Positions 12,701 through 24,638 of a DNA stretch of 64,000 nt are shown here, piece after piece. The position numbers and the translations under genes were made by a program. The notes under the pieces are model-generated. The model saw nothing but the letters and a program-made list of their open reading frames with translations. It was not told the DNA's origin and searched no databases. This DNA comes from Rusavskia elegans. Its lineage: Eukaryota; Ascomycota; Lecanoromycetes; Teloschistales; Teloschistaceae. Each line of letters opens with the position of its first letter. Position 1 is the stretch's first letter. The stretch lies in assembly GCA_011316305.1 (NCBI GenBank), contig SAUG01000063.1, positions 1 through 64,000 of the forward strand, read 5' to 3'.

Positions 12701-12739
12701 TGTCCATCGAACAAAACCTTCATCCCCTCACAATACCTC

Positions 12740-13199
12740 AACATGCTGACCTTTTTACCAACCTAACTCCTCTCCAATACCCTCGAGTACGTGGTACCCG
12801 ATGACATACCGCTCGACACATCGAAATTCGTGATAGATGTCTCACCCGATACTCCCAGCCACCCTCCAGAATACTCAGACAGTACTGACTGGGTTGACAT
12901 GAAGTCTCATTTTTGAGGGATGCGTTCCATAGGAACATCCACAGGAAGAAAGCCGATTTCTGCCGAAAGACCCTCTCCCGCGTCTCGATCAACTCATCGA
13001 TATCCTCATGAAACCCCCGACAGCCCGGGGCGCCGAACCAGAAAACCTAGACCTCCCATTCAAAACACGCACAAACCTCATCGCGCCCATACCAAAGCGC
13101 AGTAACAATGCATTCCTCAGCCTACCTCGTTACCAACCTAATCTCCCTAAATTCCGAGTCCCTACCTTTTGGACGAGGGTGCAGCCAGGGGAGAAGTAG
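12740..13199 (+). pseudogene. Coding-like debris, unrecognised
   Basis: Two adjacent stretches in different frames read like protein. One contains LEYVVPDDIPLDTSKFVIDV then PSHPPEYSDSTDWVDMKSH and ends at a TGA near 12917. The other contains PRLDQLIDILMKPP then NLDLPFKTRTNLIAPIPKR and runs to 13199. No single intact frame or clean intron joins them, and there is no convincing start. I read this as the remains of a gene. I do not recognise the family. Confidence 0.3.
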
Positions 13200-14245
13200 C
13201 CTGATCCAGGAAAATCATAGCCTTGTTCGAGAACCTGGAAACGGGGAAATCGAAGTTTGCCAGAGGGATTTGGGCTCGATGTCCATGGGATTGGGCACAA
13301 GATGGTTTATAATCGATTTCGAGGACGTCAGCTAGGGTCTCTTTATCAGAATCGTGGATTGGTATGCCGGAGTCTGGGGGTTTTTGGCAGCTGAAGACGG
13401 AGAGGCGGGATGATGGTTGGGTCTGAAGTCGAGGACAAGGGTGAAACATTTCCACAGCAGTGCGTGTGGGCTGGAAGGGAGCTGGATGAGCAATATGGAT
13501 TGTGAGGAGTTCGAAGGGCGCGCATTAACAGTATCGGGGAAGATAATACAGTATTGAGGTATTGGGAGAGTGAAGAAAGCACATTCAAATGCTGTCGATA
13601 TAGATAATAAGAGACACCATTCCCAACTCAGACAATCTATTTGTGAAGAAGAGGTCGTGGTCCAGTACAACAGGATTGCTCGCCCTTTGTCGCGTGCAGC
13701 ATCCATTGTACCTGGATTGACACTTTGACGTATCATGAATCTCGTTTCGCGGGATATGAACATCAGCGCTGACAGTATTATAAAAATACTAGGCCCGGGC
13801 CCACGTTCAAACTGCCCCAACCAGCATAAGACGGCATAGCGACGGAAAACACGACTTACCATCTAGGACTTACAAATTGAACTGCTCGTACCCCAAACGG
13901 CGTAGTGACACTTAGGTGCAATTCAATTGGACTCCGTCGATGAAGAGACTTAGCGGTAAAGATTCTCTCATGTAGAATGCAATAATACCTACTCTTTAAA
14001 CTATTAAAGTTTTTGAAAAGCTCGTACGAACAAGGCTTCCATTGCAAGGAAGGCATCTCATCGACTTCACTTGACTTTTTGCCTCTGGCACCGAACTTCC
14101 TGTTCGGCACCAAAGCAGCAGTACCGAGAGAACATACCTAAGAAAGAACCATGACCCGGTCTGTCAGCCTTTCAGTATCTCTCTCAACATAGTATAAACT
14201 CCACACCCCCATCCCCCATCCCCCTCCCAAATTGCCCTGATCCCT
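13200..14245. other. Gene-free stretch
   Basis: A long minus-strand open frame (13332-13862) lacks motifs and family resemblance, and I do not support it as a gene. Otherwise nothing seen. Confidence 0.4.
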
Positions 14246-15327
14246 CTACTGAGCAGTGTACCCCCCATCAATAAGCACCGGCACCCCCGTCACATAAGCC
14301 GCATCATCGCTGGCCAGAAAAACCGCATACTTAATCACCCCAAGGCGTCAAAGCATTGATGCCGTCTCTCCTTTCTTTGTTTTCGTAGATATGGGAGGTT
14401 ATGATCAGCAGGGTATGTCTCTCTTGATTCCGGATTGCGTATCAAAAGCCGCATAACAGAGCAAGGCTTGCAAGATATATCGATCTCCCAAGAAGATGAC
14501 GGTCGATGGGATATTCGCAAACTCAAATCTCTGACAGGGTGCATTAGAATGGATCTTATCGACGCCATACTCCACTGCGATCTGCTACGTCAGTATTACT
14601 ATGGCCCTCATGGATGCACAGTATGGTCCAGCGCTTGGTTTCAATCCGACCAAGCCCAGCATGGACGCCGTGTTAATGAACCAGCCACGGTGATCCGAAG
14701 CGTGAAGATGATGGTTTAGGTATTGGCGGATAGCGTACTTGCAGCCTAGGAAGACGGAGCGAGAATATACTTTCCTATGTGAAGGTTCTGTAAGCACATT
14801 TTTTGAAGATTTATACAGTTCTAGGTTGTATTTTGGATGTGCTAGTGATGAGTGAGTATGGCAATGACGAAGAAACTCACATGACGAAATCCCACGTCTC
14901 ATCCTCCATCTCGTGTACCTTCCCCGCGCTCTCCATTCCCCCCGTACCAGCATTATTCACGATCTCGTACCCCTTCAACCTCTCGAATATTGGTGAATGG
15001 AAACCCCTATTTCACTCACACATCCAGCCGCCCTCCAACCTCCACAGCTCTCTTCACCACGCGTTCGATATCCTCGCTTACCGTTGCATCCGTTTTTACA
15101 AATTCCGCCCTTCCCTTGCTAGTGTCGCATATCAGTTCGTGCGTCGGTACGCCCGGCTCGCCGGCGTCCCAATGGCCGCGCGGGTCGGGGCGAATATCGG
15201 TGCAGATTATGGGGTCAGTACCGTTGGCTGCGAAAGCGAGGGCGATGGTGCGGCCGAGACCGGATGAGGCGCCTGTGATGATGGTGTAGCGGGATGCGAG
15301 GCGGTTGGAGAGGAGGGGGGTTGACAT
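14246..15327 (-). pseudogene. Short-chain dehydrogenase/reductase pseudogene
   Basis: The start (ATG at 15327) and cofactor-binding TIITGASSGLGRTIALAFAA are intact. An exon with NNAGTGGMESAGKVHEME follows after an intron (about 15015 to 14970), then RSVFLGCKYAIRQYL, GWFINTASMLGLVG and PYCASMRA with the catalytic YxxxK reduced to YCASM. A TAG then interrupts the segment before QIAVEYGVDKIHSN. The C-terminus YENKERRDGINALTPWG is followed by a frame break, and AVFLASDDAAYVTGVPVL reappears in another frame, with the residues normally between them (RLGRVEDV-like) deleted. The family is NAD(P)H-dependent classical SDR. The lost Lys, nonsense codon and deletion argue for inactivity. Confidence 0.75.
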
Positions 15328-15834
15328 TTTGTGAGGGTGTGTGGATATTGTGACGATATGGTATAGGCTTGCAAGGGTGATGTGGGGATGAAAGTAAGGC
15401 GATACACGTGCGGCAGTGTATTGTAAGTCACTTTGGGGTGGGAAATGTGTTCTTGTCAAAGGCCAGGCAAGTATCGAGTACAAGGATATTTGGTTTGGCC
15501 AATCACCTGACAGCACGACGGGGGGGGAGGGGTGAGGGACGAAGGATGCAGGATGCAGGATGCATACGCCGCCCTACATGCATATTGAAGACTGTTTGTG
15601 CCGATTTCCTACTTAACAAGGTGGCGCGGGCTTACAGTAGTAGAGTAGTGATCCTACATCTTGACAGCCAATCCCCTGGCTTTCTGTACTCCTGGGAACG
15701 ACTGCCGACACATATGTACCGTGATTTCGTTACAAGGCATTGATAGAGCGGATGACGATAACGAGGCAACCATATCACCCACAGCTCCTGTGTGACCATC
15801 TTTCTCCACTCCTCTCATTGCCCGTACCTTCTGC
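15328..15834. other. Intergenic, nothing recognised
   Basis: Between the SDR pseudogene start and the end of the rhodopsin-domain gene. No supported gene. Confidence 0.5.
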
Positions 15835-17095
15835 TCACACGAAGTTCCGACCCTTCTCCCCGTTCCCATTCTCTGTAAACAAAGTAATTTGAATATCCGG
15901 CGCAGCCTTGTCTTCATTGTCGATCCTGTTTGTCTTCTGTACGCCCAAAGTTCTAGGTTTCCTATCGCCTGGAAGATTATGCATCACGAAACCATCCTCG
16001 CCAGCTCCATAAGCTTGTGCACGGCTTGCCTCAACCGAGACTGTATAAGCAGCAGCTTCAAGTGCAGATTCGTGGGATCTCTGACGATGATGAAAGATCT
16101 TGGCAAAGGCTGAGGCTGGTTTGGAGGGGTTTTCTGGGTCGACAAGGTCCCCAGAGCTGGATTTCCAAAGGGATCGATTCGACAGGTAGGTTTTAATCCC
16201 AGACGTCAAGACCCTGTACCCTGGACGAAGAGGAGGGATACAAGCTGCGACTATCCCGATGAACACTTCCCAGGCGCGCCAGCGCCAGTTGTCCACACTA
16301 GTCCATGTCGAATCCGAGTTCACATTCTGCCAATTCGTGACGGTGCGAACGATGCAACAAGCGGCGGTACTACCAAGGCATGGATCGTTAGCGAATTAGA
16401 TCGGCTGTCGATGATAGAGGTGGAACTGACATGAGCCCTAAACTCATCAAGATACATAGGCCGACTTTGATCCGTGTCTGAATTGGGACTCTCCATAGCA
16501 GAGCGATGGGAAAAAGAGCGAGAACAAAGTCAGAAATAACCGATATAATAGCCTGGGCAAGCATAATTTGTAGTAATTGCGCATCCGTAAACCATGTAGC
16601 AGGCGTCATCTTGTTCCATGACCCAGCGATTGGGTTACATTGGAAAATCCAAAGAAGAGTAAGAACCAGATTTATCACTATAAGGAATACAATAGCTCCC
16701 TGGATTGGCCGTTTGAAATGCTTTTCAACAGGAATCCGAAGGAGTAGAAAGCAGATAGATATCTTGTGGAGCATCAAGGTCTGGAAGCCCTGGATCCATT
16801 CTCCATACGAGTATTTGGAGCCTTCGATGACCTGCCATTGAGTGAGGTAGACTTTGTGTCTTCCGAAACCATAATGAACTCGTACAATAAGGAGACCGCA
16901 GCCGACGATTTTGCCGATGGCGGCACACACGATAGTATAGTCGTCCCAACCGACGTTGCGGACGATCCAGATCCGGGTTATCATGCGTAAAGCCACCACG
17001 ACGCTGGCTAGCACGGTAAGGACAATGGCTGTGGCAATGAGACCGCCTTGGCGATTCTCGTCTCCATTGGCAGTTGGCGGTCCTGAAATACTCAT
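15835..17095 (-). CDS. Fungal rhodopsin-domain integral membrane protein
   Basis: Exons 16431-17095 and 15835-16369, with a 61-nt intron (donor GTCAGT, branch CTAAC, acceptor GTAG), give 399 aa. The protein shows about seven hydrophobic helices with the family landmark WIVRNVGWDDYTIV after TM1-2, HKISICFLLLRI, WFTDAQLLQIMLAQAIISV, and, after splicing, GLITAACCIVRTV. A hydrophilic cytosolic tail of ~150 residues follows. It belongs to the large Pezizomycotina-specific rhodopsin-domain (SAT4-like, Pth11-related) group, where ligands are mostly unknown. Length is normal and no frame break is seen, in contrast to both neighbours. No function beyond membrane sensing or transport can be inferred. 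Confidence 0.8.
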
Positions 17096-17203
17096 GACGC
17101 GATAATTTGGCGATCAGATGTTTGCTTAGGAATTATAAGAATGATGTTGAGAGCTGGTAGAGGATGAGGGGGCTTTTCGAGAACCAAGTAGCTTTAAAGA
17201 ATC

Positions 17204-18304
17204 TTAAACTCTGAGACTTACATCCAAAGCAGCTAACCAACCCCGCGATTGAAAGTGGGGATATACTTCCCCAGCCTTTGCCTCGCCGCTCGAGAGCCAC
17301 CTACTGTGCCACTCTTGGAGAACATGAGCTGTAGCATCAGACGATACCGGCACCAGATAGCGTGGATCGGCAAGGACTGAGGCACGGAAGCGAAAAACAG
17401 TTGGATCAGTCCGCAGATTTTGGGATGACTCGAACAAATCCGAGTTGGACCACGGAGGGTCATACGCAGGAGACTCGAATCACAACTGCGGCATAGTACT
17501 GACGGATGACGCAAGAGTGTCTTATGGCCATTCTGGACTAAAGCTTGACTCAATCCTTTCGGGTTTCTAGCGGTGGTGGTAGAAAAGAATAAACTTACGT
17601 AAATATCTTCTGGCGGCTCTATAAGTCCAACAATGGCGATTATTTGCGTAAGTGGTGGAATGCTCCAGAGGAAAAGAATCCTAGAGAAGAAAGTAGGAAC
17701 GATTGTATCCAGTGACGATATTCGTGCTTCCCGACACAGCACCTCCTGCATGACTTGGGAATTGAATTCGAATGGCCACTGGCCCAATATGTTTAAGCCA
17801 CATTGCCTGATAAATAAGCCTGAGGGTCCGGTTAGTGCACGTTGAACGGCTGAACCTTGAACATTTCAGTCGGGTCGCTGCAGACTCGCCGCAACAATAC
17901 ATATCAGCCATTTGCCTGGCTCTGGTTGAGGATGCGTAAAGTTGACGTTGCCTTGCGGCGCACCCGATGGTATGGACCAGGCAAAAGCAAAAACATTCTC
18001 TGCCCCTCAGTGTGGACAATAAGAGCACCAATGAGCAAGCTATTTGAACTGCAGGTTGAGGAAGTGCGAAGAGATTTAGGTGTGTGAAAATGTGTGGGCG
18101 CCAAGGCCTAGGGCTAGGGTACATATTTGATATGCCGACATAGTCTCCAGATCCGCCAATCGATACCGCCGGAGCAGGTTGGGCACTATATTCAACCAGC
18201 CTGCCTTGTGCACCAGCGTCTTGTGGCTTAGGGGACGCAGAGACATTGTGTTGCTGGAAAAGGGCAAGTAAACCAGGACAGAATACCGAGACGTACGACT
18301 TCAT
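17204..18304 (-). pseudogene. Decayed unrecognised secreted or membrane protein gene
   Basis: An ATG at 18304 opens a signal-peptide-like MKSYVSVFCPGLLALFQQ followed by SASPKPQDAGAQ. Coding-like sequence continues in changing frames: SNSLLIGALIVHTEG, then AENVFAFAWSIPSGAPQG, which would join it if one G were added to a GGGG run. After LQRPD comes a TGA, a likely TGG-to-TGA change, with NVQGSAVQRALTGPSGLF continuing in the same frame to a hydrophobic FFSRILFLWSIPPLTQIIAIV. After a GTAAGT intron there is a segment with DPPWSNSDLFESSQNLRTD. I do not recognise the family. It may be a frameshifted gene or a multi-exon gene I have misread. The frameshift plus in-frame stop favour decay. Confidence 0.35.
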
Positions 18305-19739
18305 GGTAGAAGCAAAGGAGAAAGGAGATATAAAGTTAGATTGAGTACGCTGGTATTACGTTGAAGAATAGCACACAGTGACTTGAAAAAGAGGCTGACA
18401 GAGACCTCAGTAGTACAGAATCCACGGAAATGAACCAGTCTGGAGGTTACCCGTCGTCTTATATGCTCCATCATGGTAGGACTCGAATACTGGACAGGGT
18501 CACACATCAGGGCAAACAAGGCATACCCATTTATGTGCCGTGAGTGTTGGATTCCGACCTCATTGACGAACCCCATCAACGATCCGCCTTGTTATTGCTA
18601 CCACGACTGGGCGTACAGAGGGGTACCAACCCTGATATGGCCTGTCAAAGATCATGGGACTGTCGTGCGCAGCAAAGGATTTGCAGATCCAGTCTGAGCA
18701 AATCCGGGAACTTGAGGCTGCCGTGGAGTCGAGACCGTCCGATGATCAACCCTTTTTTCTTTGTAACAAAAGTGCATGAGAGATGGCTACCAGGGGGGGT
18801 GCCAAGGTAAGGAACGAATGCATAAGGAGGATGGATTTTGAGACATTACCTAGGCTTAGAGGACGGCGCAGCCACTATTGACTCGTCTCGTTGAACAGGG
18901 GCCAAAAGTATTGGACACTCCTTGGAATTTAGGAAAACAGCTTGGGGACGATCAGGATCCGTCTAAGTGTTGGCAATGGCAGCCAACGTCGTACCGGTCA
19001 CAACCCATGCAATATCAACTTCGTCCAGGACAGACCGTAGTGAAGTGCAACGTTTTCAAGTGGAGGCTGGACCGTAAGCTTCAGTGGCATACTTGGGCTA
19101 GGTCGCATCAGCAATATATATCGCTGATACCTCTTAAATTATTGAATCAGCTACTCGAGTATCTCCCAACCATTAGGCGTCGGTCCATTCGACTTGCATC
19201 TAGACTGCGATGATTTTCAATTTGACGCAAGTCAAGACACGGGACATACTTGCCAAGGCTTGGGGGAAAATGACAGCTGCCGGCCCGTGTTTTCTGGTAA
19301 TTGTGTTTCAAGGAGATTTTCCCTGGGATGTGCCGCTCCGGAGATGTTCATGCCACGAAAAAAACCAGTGACGAGTCGGTGCCGTCTCGCTTGAAATAAG
19401 CTGGATAACCCTACGCACAGCATGTTTGGGTCTGGGATGTTGTAGACAAGACGTCGTACAGTGTTTCTCCGTCCTTATCATCAATGTTTTCTTTTCGTTA
19501 GCCACACAAGCCATCGTGACATCCAAGTACGGGTTTGCTGTGCTCTTGCACATTCCTCTGTTAAGCCCACGGTTAGGACAAAAATCTCGCCCAAAGCGAT
19601 AAACTATCCGTTTGGAGCATTGCGAGCACTGCACAACAGTAAAGTACAGGCGCCTGAGTTAGAGCTTACACCCTAGCCTTTCCTCGGGTTGAAAACAGCG
19701 GTCTGGTAACTCGATATTTGGTGGTCAGCGCTCTTGTTC
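18305..19739. other. Gene-free stretch
   Basis: About 1.4 kb between the decayed gene's start and the FAD-oxidase pseudogene. Only short unsupported open frames; nothing recognised. Confidence 0.4.
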
Positions 19740-21469
19740 TCTACTGCGCAAACACCACACGAGTGGCCAGTTGCTTCAAAGTCATTCAGTCTCTTGACCA
19801 TGGAAATACTTGGTTTCTCCATGACTCCATCCATGTGCCCCTGCATCACCGTTGTTAACTTTGGATCGTCAAGTCGCTTTACAATCGCCCAGATGGGTCA
19901 CGGACAAACGCCAAAGGTACTAGCGGCCAAATCAATGTCCGAAGATTCCAGGATGCAGGCCGGTTGTTGATCATCACCGACGTCCAAACCACCGTTCTGT
20001 CCGTGCCACCTCCATTCCTAGGTGAGCAAGCGCCGTCGAGTGCCCCTAGCCTCTTGGAGCATGAAGAAGCGCCGGTGGAGGAGATGGGGGTTTGCGTCTC
20101 CAAATCGATAAGACCTAAGAATTGGCTGACGGATTTTCACCGCCGTTCTTCAAGCTACAGCTACCAGTATTTTGGACATCTTCGCAATCAAAGGCGGTGG
20201 CCACACGCCCCAGCGAGGTGCCGCCAACCAGCCCACAGGTGTGACGACTGATCTTGCTGCTTTCAAGCAAGTGAATGTATCCCCGGATCGTAAGACAACC
20301 AGCATCGGCCCGGGTAGCCGCTGGGGCGACATCTACCCCAAACTCGACGCACAGAACCTAGCCGTCTCCGGAGGTAGAGTCCGCGCCGTCGGGGTTGGCA
20401 GGCTTGTAACAGGAGGCGGTATATCATTCTTCTCCGGTCGTTATGGCCTCGTCTGGGACAATGTCCTCAATTACGAACTTGTCCTTCCGTATGAAAAAGT
20501 CATCAACGTCAATGCTTCGACCCCAGACCTTTTCAAAGCCTTGAAAGGGGGCTTCAACAACTTTGGCGTCGTGACTCGCTTCAATATGAGGTGGTTCGAG
20601 TCAGGGAATTCTGGGATGGCTTCGTCCTGTACCCGCTCAGGACGATGCCACAACAGGTTGCGGCCTTCGTTGGACTAGGTATGTACAATTGCCTCTCACA
20701 TATTCTATATGCGCACATCTCGACCCTAAGTATATCTATGAATAGAGTACCAGCAAACAGATACTGACACCTCCAAGCCGGAGCCCAACCCTACAACCCT
20801 ACGCCGCCCTCTTCCACAGGCTACGCCTATACAGCCGGCTCCTGGAAAATAGCCAACAGCCACGAATACATGCGCGTCTCCGCTCAACCATACGCCCCAG
20901 TCTTCAAACCTTCACGGATATGAAGCCGCAAACCCTCGACACGATGCGCATTTCTAACCTCACATACTTCACCGTCGAACTCGCCGGCCCCAGTCCCCTG
21001 GTCAACGGCAACTCTTCATCACCCTCACCCACGGCCTCTCCGGCCCGCCAGTCACCGAAATTTTCAACGCCGCAGACTCCGCGCTCCAATCTATCAAGCT
21101 TGCACTTGACCTCTCCTTTTCGCTCTCTTACCAACCTCTCCCTACAGAGACTACCACGAAAGCTAGCGGGAACAACAGCCTCGGTCTGGATGCCAGCGAT
21201 TGAAACCTCGTGCTCACTCTTCTGACCATCCAATGGACACTTGCCACCGACGACGCGGCCATCACATCTGCTGCCAACTCTTGGCTAGCGGGGTCAAAAG
21301 CTGCGGCGCGAAAGGGGGCTTCAGCATTGAATACGTGTACCTGAACTATTCGGCACCAGGGCAGGATCCCATCGCAGGCTATGGGGCTGCGAACAAGGTG
21401 AAACTCAGGAGTGCCAGCAAGAAGTATGATCTCGATCAGATATTCCAAAAGGCGGTGCCGGGGGCGTGA
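19740..21469 (+). pseudogene. FAD-linked (BBE/PCMH-type) oxidoreductase pseudogene
   Basis: The centre is clear: FAIKGGGHTPQRGAANQPTG, GPGSRWGDIYPKL, LAVSGGRVRAVGVG, TGGGISFFSGRYGLVWDN and LKGGFNNFGVVTRFNMRW, the PCMH-type FAD-binding fold. The C-terminus FSIEYVYLNYSAPGQDPIAG...FQKAVPGA is also family-like. Between them the frame breaks near 20595 (EFWDGFVLYPLRTMPQQ continues in another frame), stops occur around 20855-20975 and at about 21203, and the N-terminal part (19740-20100) is garbled with stops. Normal members are ~480-500 aa secreted oxidases of sugars or secondary metabolites. This copy should be dead. Confidence 0.8.
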
Positions 21470-22901
21470 TATGATAATGATGATATAGATGTTGTAGAAC
21501 TAGAGAAAACTCAAAAGGAAGTATATTTTGTATCATAGTCTGGTATAATGCTCTCCACCACCTTTTTACGCCCTTTATCTACCGGGTGTCCTATTCGAAA
21601 GAAGACCCCCAGTTCCATCAACCCGACCTATCTCTGATTTCTACCTGTATCTCGCTGATCTTCTCCGAGAAGCAGCAGAAAAGATAGATATAGCGATCCA
21701 AACTTAATTAACCCCAACCACTACCATTCCCCTCCCAAACTCAATAAATAAAATAATCGAAAACACCAACAGACCATCCATATTATCGAAACACTGTCAC
21801 CGTCTCCTCCTTCTCCTTACATTTCCTGTCACTCAAAATCTCATAACCTCCACTTGCAACACAATATCAACACACCGTCAACCTCTTTCAGGCGCCGATA
21901 ACCACCACCCAAGCGACCTCCCAACGCGAATTCCCAAAGCCCATCTACCGAAGCCTCAATAAAGAGTCCTAATCTCCTTCCCCTGGACTCCATAGAATAG
22001 ATACGAACGATACCCATCACCCAGAACCTCATTATGGCCACTTCTTCAACATGAAATTAGCATGAGGCAAAGGTGTAAATAAGGTATATAGCGCCCATCC
22101 TTTCAGCAGCCGGCGAATACTGATGATCTAACGCGGATTTCAGCAGCTACAAAGCACTGATACTAAGAACAGATAAAATCGCTTTCACGTGGATATAGCT
22201 CGGTTCTAGACGCACCCACCATACTGCCTATTTAATGTTTAGTCTGCCAGAACTCTCATCCGTTTTGCATATCGATATGTTATAAGTCGCCGTTCACTAA
22301 TCTAGCTATGCTGGTATTTCTATATCACGGCTTCGAAGTTCTCATTGGAGTAAACAGCAAATATAATGTATTATCGGCAACGAAGGTGAGTCGTATTGCG
22401 TCTCACTATACGCCTATAATCGGAAAGGCATGGCTGAGAACAGGGGTGGAAAGATGTAATGGATAAGGAGGAAGAAGAAGAAGAAGAAGAAGAAAAAGAA
22501 GAACGTTCGATTTCAACTAGTAATAGTATATATAGCCAATCCTCGTTCGCTCTGCAATCAAACAATCTTAACCATCACCCAACACCCGAACCATCTATCT
22601 CTAGGCGTTTCCTCGAAACCGGCACCCGTGTAGCGAGAAAACCCGCAATGCATTGAACTGCGCCGCATACAAGTACTGTGAACGCTGCGGGCTCAAAGCG
22701 CTCAGCCTCCTTGGATCCTGAAACACCCAAACAGCCCGAAGCAGGCGGTGGGAAGGCTGAATTGCTTTAGCCTTGGTATATGTACCACCCCTCTAACCAT
22801 AGTATTCCCCGAAAACCGTAAATTCCAATCCCAAATCCGTCTTGAACCTTGCCCTCGATATCCCTGCCCATCCACAACACCACATCCTTAAATCTTCCAG
22901 C
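21470..22901. other. Intergenic with GAA microsatellite
   Basis: No supported gene in ~1.4 kb. It holds a GAA-rich microsatellite (about 22465-22505) and a TATATATAG-like element near 22528, which is far upstream of the next ATG. Confidence 0.5.
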
Positions 22902-23981
22902 ATGTATTTCCTTTCCACCTTGACCATCACCGCGATAGCAATCACGCTTCATACCCCGTCGACAACGGCAAAAAACGCCCCCACCGCACCCTGCAACCGA
23001 ACGTCCCAACAACAGGAACTCGACCTCCACCTCCTCCACCCCAACGCCACGGGGTCCGTAACACGCCCGGGGTACGAATCCACCCAATCCAACGGGTCCA
23101 TCCCCTGGACCTGGAACACGACCGTCTTCGCCGACACCCAAAACCGAACATGGCAGTATTTCTCGCTCGACACCGCCACCCTATCCGGAGTGCAAGACCA
23201 ACGCGATCTTCCATTCCACGTCTGCATGAGCGCATTCACGGCTTTGCCCAGACGCACATACGTCAACGGACAGCGCAATGACGACCACAACGACGATGGG
23301 AGTTGCGCGCCAATGTTAAGTCGCGAGTGCATCGGGGCGATCGAACAACAGGCGTTGCGGTCGGGCGGAGGACGGTGTTCGACGATCTTCAACCAAGGGG
23401 CGTTCGATCCGCCGGTGGAATGGGATGCGATGGGGAGTTGTGAATTATATTCCCTTGTTTACTTTGTGTTTGCGTTTCGTTACGATTCCGAGCAGAAAGG
23501 CATGATGAGCTGATGAAGAATGCTACTAGCGCTGTTTGAGTCGAAAGGCGATGATGATGATGACGATGATGCCGGGGATAGCGCGAAATGTGATGGTGCT
23601 GCCAACTTGAACAGTACGGTCCATACGCTCTTCAGCGTGACCAAGGAAGCGCCGGATCCAGAGGCTTTGAACCAGACGGACTATGATGAGGCCATCTATC
23701 GAGTGGTGCCATTTCTGACAGTGATTGTGTCTGATCGGGTTGGGGGCGGCGAAGATGGATCTTCGCAGTCTGCTCGGGCTGAATTGACCTGTTTGTGGGC
23801 GAAGGATATCGCCCCAGGGAGTAGGAAGCCACCAGCGTTGCTGCAAGCTACAACGGCAAATACCACGGCACCTGGATCGAGTCCTCCGCCGGGTAGTGAA
23901 AGTTCGGCGGTCTGGGGTAGAGGGCTGTCCTTGGGAGGTGTTCTAGGGGCTGTAGTCGTGACTGCTATACTACTAGGTTGA
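22902..23981 (+). CDS. Secreted, probably GPI-anchored protein
   Basis: A first exon from ATG 22902 encodes a signal peptide (MYFLSTLTITAIAITL...) and a Cys- and N-glycosylation-site-rich body (FHVCMSAFTALPRR, APMLSRECIGAIEQQAL). A second exon encodes a run of seven Asp (DDDDDDDAGDS), then a Ser/Pro-rich stretch and a hydrophobic tail LGGVLGAVVVTAILLG after a small-residue region (PGSSPPPGSES), the arrangement of a GPI-attachment signal. I join them by a 51-nt intron 23479-23529 (acceptor CTACTAG, CTGAT branch). The donor GTTACG is weak, so the junction is uncertain; the joined product is 342 aa. No domain is recognised. The role may be a cell-surface or wall protein. Confidence 0.55.
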
Positions 23982-24638
23982 GGTGGAGAGATGGATGACA
24001 CAATCTCGACCACCACAGTGAGTTGGTATGGCTATACAAAGTTATTTTGTTCGGGGGCTTTGGGTCGGTTGTGGAGCGCATGATTCCCTAAAGTAGATGA
24101 CCTTCCCAATGCCTTGAGGAGGACTAGAGAGACCAAGTGTGTCTGTTTCACACTTTTCCACTGGAATTGGTCCCACCAAAAGTGTGATGTCAAAGACTGG
24201 GACAGATGGCGAAGTCTTTGTTGCAGACAGAAGAAGAATCTTTTTCAAACATCTCCACTACGTATGGTTCCGGTATTGGACGAAGAGATGGGATCGGGAT
24301 GAAGTGGATATGACAAGCATGATATGTTTAACAGCAACTAATATTCAAGATTATCAAGTATCAGTAGGGTATGTAGAACAAGTGATTAAGTTATTCTTCC
24401 AAGGCTTGTCCCTTAGACGTCCCAAGCTGTTCGGATTCATGACAGTAGCGGGTGACTTCGAGGTCTCGCAACGACCACTATTTACCTCGAATTGACTGCT
24501 ACCGCCCGGGTCCTTGTGCATTGCTGTTTTTAGTGGGCCCATCCGGCCGAATTCTCAAGGTAAAGCTAGATATGGCTTCCACACTGTCGAGCACTCACGA
24601 AGCTGCTGCATATATATTGGGCCCTCCTGCTTGCGTTG
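23982..24638. other. Intergenic, nothing recognised
   Basis: Convergent 3' flanks of the GPI-type gene and the next DUF7730-type gene; no supported gene. Confidence 0.5.

Noticed and set aside
13332..13862. 176-codon minus frame
   Set aside because: No motifs or plausible splice structure; overlaps unsupported frames in the other direction.
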